Assembly: GCA_016165875.1 (NCBI GenBank)
Contig: JABBOT010000004.1
Location: forward strand, 14,323,672-14,387,671
DNA length: 64,000 nt
Reading direction: 5' to 3'
DNA from: Acanthopleura granulata
Taxonomy: Eukaryota > Mollusca > Polyplacophora > Chitonida > Chitonidae
Part shown: in pieces, positions 22,775-32,882 of the stretch
Position numbering within the stretch: position 1 is the first letter of the stretch
Layout of the letters: every line of letters starts with the position of its first letter
The notes under the pieces: generated by a model
What the model was told of the DNA's origin: nothing
Database searches by the model: none
Seen by the model: the letters and a program-made list of their open reading frames with translations, nothing else
Program-made: the position numbers and the translations under genes

Positions 22775-23206
22775 TTAACATGACATTGAAGAAATAGACA
22801 GCAATGAACATAAACTGCAAATTTTATATGCATCATAAAAGCCTATGTATATGTTTGTCTCTGATTTTATCAGTCCTATCTTGAGCTCAAGCCGATGTTC
22901 AAGCTGTGGGAGTTGGCCCCTTAACTGAGCGGCGCGTGCTGAAAAATCCGTTAGCGCACAGTACCAGTCAATCCACGGTACTTCGCCCGCTTCCGCTTCG
23001 GAACACACTCGGCATTTTCTAAAAATATCAGAATCCTCCTTATTCATAGAAACAGCTTCACAACTCACTCTACCTACTTCCATTATGGCGAGAACAGAGC
23101 TATCCGCCAGATGACGAACAAACCACAGAGTGTCAACTATCATGATTAGCATAACAAACCACCAAGGCAACAGAGCTGCGAGTCGGATTCTATTCGCAGA
23201 CCACAA
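22775..23206 (-). CDS. 143-codon ORF with CRVC knuckle, repeat-associated
   Basis: A long unbroken minus-strand frame. A hydrophobic stretch comes first (LAALLPWWFVMLIMIVD), then MNKEDSDIFRKCRVCSEAEA around residue 55-75, then ARAAQLRGQLPQLEHRLEL, likely a helix. The DIFRKCRVC...W..WY segment looks like half of a zinc-binding module. The better start is the internal MNKED methionine. A frame-broken relative lies at 20690 on the other strand, so this is probably a mobile-element gene (for example a retroelement ORF1 or transposon accessory protein). Function unknown. The RING ORF lies divergently 165 bases upstream. Confidence 0.35.
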   Translation of the reverse strand: MWSANRIRLAALLPWWFVMLIMIVDTLWFVRHLADSSVLAIMEVGRVSCEAVSMNKEDSDIFRKCRVCSEAEAGEVPWIDWYCALTDFSARAAQLRGQLPQLEHRLELKIGLIKSETNIYIGFYDAYKICSLCSLLSISSMSC

Positions 23207-23370
23207 CCGCCCTGCCCTTCCTGATCGGCCTCAACTAGCTAATGCCATGTCATTATCACGGCCATTTAGACCATCAGCCCACTGACTCGTGAATGTTAAC
23301 AGGGAGTTTGAAGATGCTGAAGAATGGCTGATGATCAGACTGGAGAGTTCAGAGTGCTAGAGTTTGGTAA

Positions 23371-23766
23371 GCGAGGAACACACCACCTTCACTTCGATCT
23401 CCATCTCCACCATTACCAGCTTCAGACAACTCGGACAACTCAGAAAACTCGGAAGACTGGGAACAGGAAAACGACATACAAATCATAGAAGTACGGCAGC
23501 CCAGCGACAGGGACAATACGTCAGCAACGCCACCACACTCAAAAGAAAGGCGATGGATCATATGCCTGAATCAGCCACCCGAAAGCTGTATGTCTCCTTG
23601 TCATCATGCCACGCTTTGCCAACGCTTGGTCACTCATTCTAGCCCGAGATGTTGCCCGATGTGCAGGACACCGATAAGACGGCGTTTCGTCCTTTATTTC
23701 TATGTCACCATTGTGACTGGCGTAGTTGCAAAAGACCTTTCTTCCGAGAGAGAACTTTCAAGCTGA
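23371..23766 (+). pseudogene. RING-finger ORF with two zinc ligands replaced
   Basis: A stop-to-stop frame of 131 codons. It starts with a Pro/Ser-rich part and an acidic stretch (SDNSDNSENSEDWEQENDIQ) and ends in a RING of the IAP/MAPL kind: WIICLNQPPESCMSPCHHAT, LCQRLV, then PRCCPMCRTPIRRR. Six of eight zinc ligands can be placed (C, C, H, C, C, C). The first Cys reads W and the sixth reads L, so the fold would be damaged. No upstream ATG exists in frame; a TAA lies at 23368-23370. RING proteins of this kind act as E3 ubiquitin ligases. The family tail after 23740 recurs reversed at 17.1-18.2 kb, so the gene seems to be carried by a mobile element. Confidence 0.5.
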
Positions 23767-24130
23767 GCACAGTATCTGGCTCTGTGTATATTTTTTTTTC
23801 TGTGACTGTCCACTGTGTATGAGTGTGAATGAATGTGAGTATGCATGTAGCTTGACAGTCAATGAGCCGGCAGAAGAACGACTCCCAGATTTCCCTGCCA
23901 CGCGTGACGTCACACACCATGACGTCGTATGACAAGCTCAACGTCAGGTAAATCCAGCAACGGGATTCCAACAATTTTCACTTCACTACGACAGGGGATT
24001 CCCTGCCATTCATCCAGCTTATTCATAACTTCCACCTTGTTATGTAGTATGCACTGGCCACCACCGGAACACGGGCAAGATCTTACTATTTTACAGTGCC
24101 GGGCAATATAAAATGACAAAAAAAGCATTG
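23740..24130 (+). repeat. 3' tail of the dispersed TGACGTCA family
   Basis: Directly follows the RING ORF and matches 17.1-18.2 kb in inverted orientation: TGTGTATGAGTGTGAATGAA, GACGTCACACACCATGACGT, GGGATTCCCTGCCATTCATC. Two CRE-type TGACGTCA/TGACGTCG sites sit 16 bases apart (from 23905). Confidence 0.6.
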
Positions 24131-24158
24131 TTGTTATGGTTTGTGCAACAGTGATTCA

Positions 24159-24428
24159 CGCTATCCGTGGATCAGTCGGTTACCGCGCTATCGCATCACA
24201 ATGATACGAAGACTCCCACCAATGCGGTCGCTGTGAGTTCAAGACCAGGTCATGCTGGCTTCCTCTCCGGCCGTACGTGGGAAGGTCTGCCAGCAACCTG
24301 CGGATGGCCGTGGGTATCCCCTGTTCTCTGCCCGGTTTCCTCCCACCATAATGCTAGCCGCCGTCGTATAAGTGAAACATTCTTGAGTACGGCATAAAAC
24401 GCCAATCAAATAAATAAATAAATAAATC
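24159..24428 (+). mobile_element. SINE, full length
   Basis: The best copy in the window. A box in GGATCAGTCGGTTACCGCGC, B box in GTGAGTTCAAGACCAGG, then TGCTGGCTTCCTCTCCGGCC, GGTCTGCCAGCAACCTGCGG, CCCACCATAATGCTAGCCGC, the GTATAAGTGAAACATTCTTG block and ACGCCAATCAAATAAATAAA. The 3' end has an AAAT series. The overlapping open frames on both strands are repeat-derived. Confidence 0.92.
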
Positions 24429-24429
24429 C

Positions 24430-24665
24430 TAACTGAACGATTTCGTGTCACGGCGACTTCACGACAATAAGTTTGACATTTTGAATTATCCTTACTCAAA
24501 ATACCGAAAGGTTCGGCATATAGCATGTGCATATCACGCCTTGGGTCATTTCTCTTGTAAGTTAATATTGACGGAGTGTCCCGAATCTCCGACATTCTGC
24601 CTCACACTGTAATTGTGCTTTACTCCGCTTAACCTGGGGCTAGGTGCTATATATAGCTACTTATT
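24430..24665 (+). mobile_element. 3' fragment of the reverse-transcriptase element family
   Basis: Shares CACGGCGACTTCACGACA, TTGAATTATCC, GGAGTGTCCCGAATCTC and TTAACCTGGGGCTAGGTGCT with the copies at 42.9 and 47.6 kb (the last block appears there as AACCTGGGGCTAGGGGCTAT). It begins directly at the end of the SINE tail. No intact protein remains. Confidence 0.5.
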
Positions 24666-25499
24666 TTATTACGGAAAAAAATACTGACCATCATAACCTC
24701 TGGTGGTTATTTCTACACGTTCAATTTCATATTCCTTCTCCAGATCTACCATCCACCAAGAGTTTTTATTTGCTTTTGTTTGTGTCCACGACAAACAAGG
24801 ATGGTAGAAACTATATTATGTTTAATTATGTAAACTGTTATGCCATCCACGGCTCTATCCTCACTGGCAGGTATACCATTGCGCGCGGCCACGTGTGTTC
24901 TGCTCTGGTATGCAGGTTTGTGTAGAGCGAGATTGACACTCCCTAAAAAAGAAGTTTTTGTGTTATTTATATGAATACATGGCAAAGGACATTCCCAAAA
25001 TCTGCACGAGACGCTCAACCTTATCGGTCAAGGACACGTAACGTCCAGCAGAAAACATTGATTTCATTGGTAGCTTGAGTACTAATCGCAAGTCGCACAC
25101 TTACCAAGGCAACATTTGCAATTATCAGTTTACATGGAAAAATTGTACGCTTGTACAAACAGTAAGCGTATAATCACAAATATGAAATGTTGCCTCGAAT
25201 TTACGATACGCATATGGGTGTAAATTCTTAGATTTTTTCCAGTCGATGACCTTGATACCCACGATGCTCTTTAAAATCCCAAAATACGATCTACCCTCTG
25301 CATTTGTGTCCAGAGAAGAGACACATGCAAATACGTATCCACACATGACATCTTCTACTTAGATATATTTAATTTGACTGAAGTAAGAAGAAAATTTTAA
25401 CGGATTTCAACGTTTTCGTTGAGTTTGTTTATTCACCAATTACACATACACAAATCATTAAACAAAACGGTAGCAGTACCAATACAACTGCAAACAAAT

Positions 25500-26830
25500 G
25501 GATAATGTATAGAATTAAATCACTTAAAAGGGGAACTGGCGGGAGTAGAAACCCCTGGGAGCTTGTATTATCCCTGAAACACTTTAAAATAATAATATCT
25601 TCTGAGAGTGAACAGAAGCGGGGTGTATTTGTTGAACAAAGAAAAAAATGGCAAATAAGTTTTAGTAATTACGACATTTCATATGAACAATGGCTAGATG
25701 GAGTCCTACAAATTAGCTAGTAGATAAGACGTCATCATACTCTAGAACAATGAATATGATTCACAACACTTCAAGTGAGAGGACAATTTATTCCAGACAT
25801 TTGGACCTTATTTTCTGCAAGTATGAAATGGAAGGTTACTGGTGCTAAACGGTCTTCACAGGTTATAGAGGGATGCTCTGGTTGGATACATATGTGTTTG
25901 CGACAGTCTAGGAAATAGAATTAGGTAAAATTCAGGGTGATGAAAAAATTTGTAAGTTAGCAGCGATATTAACAGTTTATTGAGACTATACAGTGGGAAT
26001 ATCCAAAGAGTGGATCGGAGAGTGCAAGTCTGTCTGAGAGTGTAAAAATAGGTAAGGTTCTTTGCTGTAGAGCCAATAAGGTAAGAAATGAATTATATAT
26101 GTATTTCCCCAGAGAATGTTAAAGTATGATAGATAGGGATAAATGAGAGAATAGTACAAAATATAATTTTTTTTCCTTTTTCAGATTATCCTTGATATGG
26201 ATTATAGTTCCAATATTTCTAGACACTTTCTTACAGACATCACCGTATATGGGTTTCTAAATTAGTCTATTATTAAACGTTACTCTTAGAAACTTAATTG
26301 AATCAATGTATTCTATTGGTTGTCCAAGTAAGCATAGGTTGGGATATTTAATGTGATGTTATGACGGAAATGAATACACATGCATGTGGCACATCACATG
26401 TTATTTGTGAAACAGAAGAAGCAATGTTATTGATTTGAACACATTGTTCTCTGCCCCTAATATAGCTTTTCAACTAATCATTAGCTTTCCCTCGGAAACC
26501 GTAGTATTCTAATTTATTCAGTAAAATATTATGGTCAACAGTATCAAAGGCTTTAGAGAGATCTAAGATTAGTTAAACTGTGTTTCTTCTTTTTTTTTTG
26601 CGTAAGTCATTTTTTCATTGAGAGAGATGGCTGCCAGGGAGGTAGAATGAAGAGAGCGAAATCCAAACTGACATAACAGCAATTTTTCCAGAATTTTGCT
26701 AAAACATGAGAAAACAGAAATAGGTCTGAAAACGCCTCTTTTCAGGAGATTTATAGGTTGGTATTACTTTTGCAGTTTTCACCAGATCTGGAAATATCTC
26801 ATCTGTTTACCTTTTCAAAGTAACGCAGGT
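25500..26830 (-). pseudogene. non-LTR retrotransposon reverse transcriptase relic
   Basis: Read on minus, the order of reverse transcriptase motifs is clear: EIFPDLVKTAKVIPTYK (26803-26755), FRPISVFSCFSKILEKLL (about 26740-26690), QFGFRSLHSTSLAAISL (26671-26620) and [14 protein letters not shown] (26565-26524), the conserved catalytic-palm block holding the first Asp. A FADD-type motif was not found, so that part is lost. A C-terminal segment like YFNILWGNTY and HSLDIPTV follows at 26150-25990. Multiple stops and frameshifts mean no activity. The pattern fits the Jockey/CR1 group of elements; exact clade unresolved. Confidence 0.65.
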
Positions 26831-29324
26831 GTGTTTCAGTCTTTTATTACTGATCACTGATAAGAAGTGATGGATTATTTGGATGTCCAGAACTATATTC
26901 TATCAGATTAATATGCTTTCTCCATTTTGTGGGATTCTCAAGGATTGATTTGTCCTCTTGTATCATGTGAACATGTATTTAAATTTGACATTTTGTGAAC
27001 GCTGTATTTCAAAATTGAATATTCTAAGTGTTTCCACCAATACATGTCCCGCCATCAATTAACTGAAACACTGTAAAGTGCGGAATTAAACAACCAACCA
27101 ATCAATCAATAGATTGAAATAACTGATCGTAATTTTAAAAACCTAACATTTTACCAAGTGTTACAGCCATTAATGTTGATCTAAATTTACTATTACAGCA
27201 TGGTTCCGAGGGCACCATTAAAACCTTATTTCCCCAAGGCCCGGCCCCTTAGCATTGTTAGCATGTACATTTGTTAAATGTGAAGACAACACAGCATTAG
27301 ACCAGTGACGTGTAGTATATTGAATTGAACTACATCGCTGCAATATTTTAAATATAATTCTGCTTAAGCCATAATGCTAGGGGTTACAATAAAACTGTAA
27401 CTGAGGTAAACCGACAAAAGGCCGTACTTAACCCGTAGCGTGTGACGATTTGCCACTTACCACTCTCTTTGCTGTAGTCCTTTATATTGTATTCCTGCAT
27501 AAATCGTGAGGCAACATTTTGAGCAATTCTGGGGCAGTGACCACTAGAACATTGCATTTAACATCATTGCCTTTTTTTTGTATAGAATTATGTAGACATT
27601 TTGAGGAGAAAGGCATACAGACTAAAACACATTGCGCCTGAAAGCCGTAAATGCCACAATTACCTCAAGCATATTTTCGTACGTATTGCTATTCAAAGGA
27701 GGACAACGGATCTGCGATTTTATTCTTGGAAGTTTGAATGTATAATATCCTGTTCATTTTCTACAAGAAAAATACCCACCAGATGTATTTTTTGTTGTAT
27801 AATTCATTTACAATACAGCTATATCAATCAGTGAAGTAAAGCGCAAAATATAATCGGGACAGTTCACCTTTAAACACTTATATGAATAGTTATAACAAAA
27901 CTTTAAGGTAACTCGCCGAGAGACCGGCGAGGACATCGATGTTGATTGAAAAAGGGCCAAGAATCCACAACCAAAACGCTGCTGGGTAATAACTATATAA
28001 GTTTGTATGAATATAAAACAAGTCCTCGGTTTAAACGCAAGGATGGGTTTTACCGTACTTTGTTTTGTTTGGGTGTTAACAGCCGTGCTGAACAGTATTC
28101 CAGCTACATGACAGCAAGTCAGTTATTATATTTGTGTAAGGGGCACATGATCGCCGTCCAGAATTAACCACTTACCATGTCAGAGAATGAATTCCCTTGT
28201 TGCTTAGCAGGCACAGCCTTGTTTATTTGAAAAGAGTCCTGCCGCACGTAGATGGACAATCCAGTGGGTACTTCGCCCCTTTTCTATACAAACAGAATTT
28301 TGTCCGGTTTTCCTCTAACACTTCAGGTATTCAACTCGAAAAACTTGATCATTGACATTTTTCTATTTAATGGACTAAAGTGATAAATACATTTTATATA
28401 TTGATTTTGGAGAACGTGACTTTTTCCACCTCAGAGACATTGTACTGGCTGTGGATTTACATTACATTCCGTATACATTCATCCAACAGGTTTTTTAGCT
28501 TGTAATATATCCAGCAAATTACGTGTTTATTATTTATAATGTAAAATTAATTTGCAGACATAACGCTTGTAATATTTAACTGCCATTTAAGACTCATATA
28601 TGTTCTTTTAATATGGTACCTTAAACCTTTCATGTTGTCCACGTTCATTCCACATCAGATGGACCACAACTGGAATATTTCATTCAGGTCACATAAACAA
28701 TGGAAATTATATCTGAAAAAAAACCCCATTCAATTCTTAAAAATGTATACCTGTCACACAAGGAGCAAAATGTTAACCAAAACAAGAATTTTACTTCGTG
28801 TCACCACTGGTATCACTCCTTCCATTGCAATTTCCTTCAATTTTTGTACGTCCCACATGTCAGTCCGAATCTTAGTAAGTGGAATGACATAGATAGCGTT
28901 TTTTGGTTTTGTTTTGTTTTGGGGTTTTTCTTTGGTCTGATGGTCTAATTGGCTTCAAATGTCTTATGTATACATTTGATTTCACACAAAAATTACTGAT
29001 CAAATGTTTAAACGCAGGAGTTGTCTTTCTGCGCCCTACGGGCAGCCTACCATGATATACATATGTAACTACGACATTTATGGTTAAAGCATTAGCGTTT
29101 TATTAAAGGGGTAGTACTTTCACTTTAAAGGAAAGCTGAGATTTTTAGAATCCCATCAAGACGATCTTCATTTTAGATGTATTAATTTGGAATGACTCGG
29201 CCACTTTTGTTCCTACGGGGAAGATGTGTTAAGTCTGGAAAATTACATCAAGATAAGTTCTAAATTCACAAGTTCAAATCAAAAACTTTGTCGATGTCTT
29301 ATAACATTCCATAGTGAAGTAAAT
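26831..29324. other. mostly unassigned, contains one dispersed repeat
   Basis: Apart from the repeat at 27200-27490, no coding family was recognised. Around 27045-27112, CTGAAACACTGTAAAGTGCG then AACCAACCAATCAATCAATA looks like the 3' end of another SINE type with an (AATC)n tail. Weak open frames at 27601 and 28632 have no features. Confidence 0.35.
27200..27490 (+). repeat. dispersed repeat, uninterrupted copy
   Basis: Matches 31790-32124 across about 300 bases: CAAGGCCCGGCCCCTTAG / CAAGGCCTGGTCCCTTAG, TTAAATGTGAAGACAACACA / TTAAATGTGATGACAACACA, ACTGAGGTAAACCGACAAAA / ACTGAGGTAAATTGACAAAA, and CTCTTTGCTGTAGTCCTTT. In the second copy the last block is interrupted by a 750-bp insertion, so this copy shows the empty site. 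Confidence 0.65.
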
Positions 29325-29464
29325 AGGCAAAATAACTCCGAAGAAATTAATTTTGACGTTCTCAATATTTCGGCTTCAATTAAGTCATCCTCAGGATGTC
29401 TCCGGACGATGACTTAAGTTGAAATATTGAAAACGTCAAAATGCATTTCTTCGGAGTTACTTGG
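29325..29464. repeat. foldback hairpin, arms about 60 bp
   Basis: The left arm AACTCCGAAGAAATTAATTT + TGACGTTCTCAATATTTC and the right arm ending CGTCAAAATGCATTTCTTCG + GAGTT are inverted copies with about six mismatches; TTAAGTCATC and GATGACTTAA form the inner part around a loop near 29390-29408. Flanks GGCAAAAT and ACTTGGC extend the match slightly. It could be a foldback or MITE-type element. Transcription would give a strong stem. Confidence 0.85.
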
Positions 29465-29831
29465 CGTATTTATAATGGCAAGATATTCACTCGATCAGCT
29501 ATATTGTCTAGTGAAACAGCACAGATATCATGTTAACTTATTTGTTTAACGCTGGGGTTAGCAACTGGACACTTAGTATATGTGTAGTGAGAGAGAAGGT
29601 ATACACAATAAATATCACTTATGAATCTAAGTTTCTATTCCAATAGAGGTACGCTCTCGTCCAACCAATGTTTTATGCCAATAGTCATGGGTTATCAGTG
29701 CTTGCACGCTATTCTCTCCATAGTTACTATACAGCAATGTACATGTAATAGAACACTTCAGATAGCTAAACATAGGTGTATGTATTATCGATACCCAATA
29801 TCAACGAAGTTTTGATAAGTCTCTGTCTCTA

Positions 29832-29912
29832 TATATTTATTTACTTATTTTTGCGGGGATTGGTGTTGTATGCCGTACTCAAGAATATTTCACTTATACA
29901 GCGGCGGCTATC
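29832..29912 (-). mobile_element. SINE 3' fragment, reversed
   Basis: TATTTATTTACTTATTTTTG at the tail, GATTGGTGTTGTATGCCGTA and CTCAAGAATATTTCACTTAT identify the last 80 bases of the main SINE on the minus strand. The rest of the element is absent. Confidence 0.72.
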
Positions 29913-31789
29913 CATCTGTCAGGGCTAGGCGACCATAACTATACTTCCTCAGGGGACAAATTGCAACACTATAAGAATAACCAAGCTTAATAACAGAAAA
30001 AATTAGTGTACTGTGGTGAATTTAGACACATGAAAAGTTAATTCCTTGCACAATCTCAATAAATGAGTTCAGAGCGTACGCAAATGAGAGGGAAAACAAC
30101 GCCGTGGAATGGATATAATCAATGGAGATAAATCGTTAGAGCAACTAAGTAATGGGGAGGCGAAATCTGAATGGTTAATTATATAACCCGAATTAAAGAA
30201 GGCTCCGGTATAGGAGACGCAGGCCTGCACAATGATCTTTTTGTGTAGTGTAAAGGAAGTCTTTTAACAAGCAGATAGTGAACTGATAAGAAAAAAGTAA
30301 ATTTAGAATGGAACTATAGCTTTTGATCCTCATGCCGGAGGCTATTTTCAGCAAACTTATAAAAACTTATATTTCAAACAAACTAAAGGGTACAAGCAAC
30401 CAATATCGATATCTATAATATACATATACATCTACTGGCATATTAACATTTTATTGTATAGACCTTTTCAGCGACCTCTGATCCCTTAAAACGCGAGATA
30501 AAAATCGGACATGCTCATGTTACGTAGGACAAAAAATGGCGCGTTCCCATTTGTTTACTACTGGGTCTAATGTTTTCGTGTGTACCTTTTAGGTAAGAAG
30601 TATCTATAATATCCGAGGAGGAAGACCTTTTCACTGGACACTTAATTCTATCCCAAAAGCCCTTTCGAGAGCTCACTGATTGCATCTTGAGTTTATTATC
30701 CACCAGTCCTATTCAGGGACATCCTGTGTCACTTGAGATAGGAATTCGTGTGCACAGTTTGTGAGCTATAAACCAACGTTAACGGTATATTCTTAGTTGG
30801 AACAAGAATTTAAATATTTAAATTACAAACAAGTTATTGCGCATTTTCAGAATGGTCAATATGTGCAATCTTTGACACCATCGGACAAACAGCGATACGA
30901 ACACAAACTATCGGAGATGATTTCTTCTTCTTTGCCCTACGTTAACTGTGCGCATTGGCGAAAACGGAGAAATTATGGGATAGATTTCGGGTTTCTGTAA
31001 AAATGTATATCATTTTTTTCATTGCATGTTTCCAGGGTTTTTTTAGACAAAAATCTGAATCAAAAGACTCAATTTGAAAAACACAAACTCAATTTTTTGG
31101 CATCCAGAGACAACAGCTCAGTTTTTCAAGGTTTTCATCATATAGGGGATATAAACCTCAAGTTCATGCATTTTAATATACATACAGTAACATTAACAAA
31201 CCTATTGGTATCATTTTCTTCAAAGTTAAAAAATAATTCTGGATATGTCATAATATCCGGTTGTATAGCAATGTACATCACTGGGTATTTTAAACAAACT
31301 TCCAAGACTTAAAATTTAGTTACTCGAAAAATTAAACACAGATTAAATTAAACACAGCCCGCTAGTTGCACATATGTGAATACGTCTGTAAACATACTTA
31401 TTCCTTTAGTAGTATAATAAAAAACTTCAGTCCAGGAGTCCCTTTGACTTAAGTCTAAACAGTAGTTTGTTGAAGCTGTTTCCCACGAACTTTTACTGAT
31501 GTCGTATGAAGGGAATTTCGTAGGAACCAGATGGATTTTTGAAGTGGGAAAATTAGATGTTTTCTTCATCTTCGAATACTTTCCTGTAATCCTACAGTTT
31601 TCTTCAAGAAATTAGTTCCATACTTTGTATCAGAAATTTTAGTTTACCCATGTCATTTATATTATGAATATGTGAACACATAAACAGCAATCAAGTTATA
31701 CTTGTAGACCATATTAGTTCGAGATTGCTCAGACGTTGTAATTTGCGTTAAAAATCTGAGACCCCGTGCAGACACCCCATTCAACTAAA
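29913..31789. other. unassigned
   Basis: A 67-codon frame at 30797-31000 (with SLTPSDKQRYEHKLSEMISS) and a 96-codon frame at 31022-31312 are open, but they look like no family I know and have no splice or promoter support. Confidence 0.35.
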
Positions 31790-32124
31790 GGTTAGTTTAT
31801 ATCCACATCCTCAAGGCCTGGTCCCTTAGATGTGTTTTCCTGCAATTGTGTGTGGATGTGTTAAATGTGATGACAACACAGCACTGTGAGTAATTATAGA
31901 CCAATCACGTGTAATAAATCGCCATTAACATCACCGTAATTGTTTGCGTAAGTAATAGTGCAAGGGGGCGTCTAAGTTGTTTCTTCCTAAACACTTACAT
32001 GAACAGTTAGAATAAATCGTGACTGAGGTAAATTGACAAAAGGCCGGAATTTACCACAGACGTGTGACCACTTGACATCCTTCACACCGTTGTCGTTGCT
32101 CTAGTTGTACTCTCTCTGCTGTAG
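31790..32124 (+). repeat. dispersed repeat, copy interrupted by a transposon
   Basis: Second copy of the 27200 repeat. It is cut after TGCTGTAG at 32124; the sequence TGCTGTAGTCTTTTC resumes at 32875, as in the uninterrupted copy (TGCTGTAGTCCTTT). Confidence 0.65.
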
Positions 32125-32874
32125 TTCGAGTTTGCTCCGACGTCAGGTTTGGCAAAATTTTGATCGGACATAGCCTGGCCCTAAACCAGCGTTACAGAAC
32201 GCCTCCATTTAAAAAAATGCTGCGCAACCCCATTCCAATTTTTATAAGGTGTTTGCACCAAAAATTAAGCCTTTCATAAACTCATCCGCGTCGATAAAAT
32301 TTCAGGCAGAAATGTTCCCTATCTGTTTTTGTGTCAACCTACATCCGATATATTCACCGGCGTGAGGACACAGGACTAGGCTCAAAAACGTGCTCAACTA
32401 TCTCAAAGCAACTTGACTCAACACCCGGAAAATTCTGTGTATTTTACGGTGTAAAATCTTTCCCTGCTGCCAGCCGGTCATTTTTGGTGTACAGCCGCAT
32501 GCTTGGCATGAAAGAAATGGAAATTGTCTAAACTTTGAGCAGGTAAGAGTTTTGAGGCTGTGATTGACGTCCGCTTGGCGTTGCTAGGCACTCCTCCTAG
32601 TTTCTGGCATACGAAGCTCCAGATTTTGACGTTCAACCTATGTTAAGATATTTATGGCTGCATTCTCATAGGCTGGGCGAGTTAGACTGGGGCTGAGTTA
32701 CAGCACTAATCGTTACCATTGTGTTTATGGAAAAATTAATGCGAGTCTCAGGCCAAATGAAGCTTCCTTTCTCGAGATGCCACCCTGGTTTTCGCATTAG
32801 GCGCTCTCTGACGATGTATTACAGTCAAGCTATCAAAATTTTGCCAAACCTAACGTCAGAGCAAACTTGGACTG
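32125..32874. mobile_element. 750-bp non-autonomous DNA transposon with TIRs and 8-bp target duplication
   Basis: The ends are inverted copies over about 40 bases: GAGTTTGCTCCGACGTCAGG + TTTGGCAAAATTTTGAT at the left, and its complement ending CAGAGCAAACTTGGACTG at the right. The octamer TGCTGTAG lies directly on both sides (32117-32124 and 32875-32882), while the related locus at 27470 has it once. This shows insertion with an 8-bp duplication, the size typical of hAT transposons. No transposase is encoded; the 66-codon frame inside is not similar to one. Confidence 0.82.
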
Positions 32875-32882
32875 TGCTGTAG

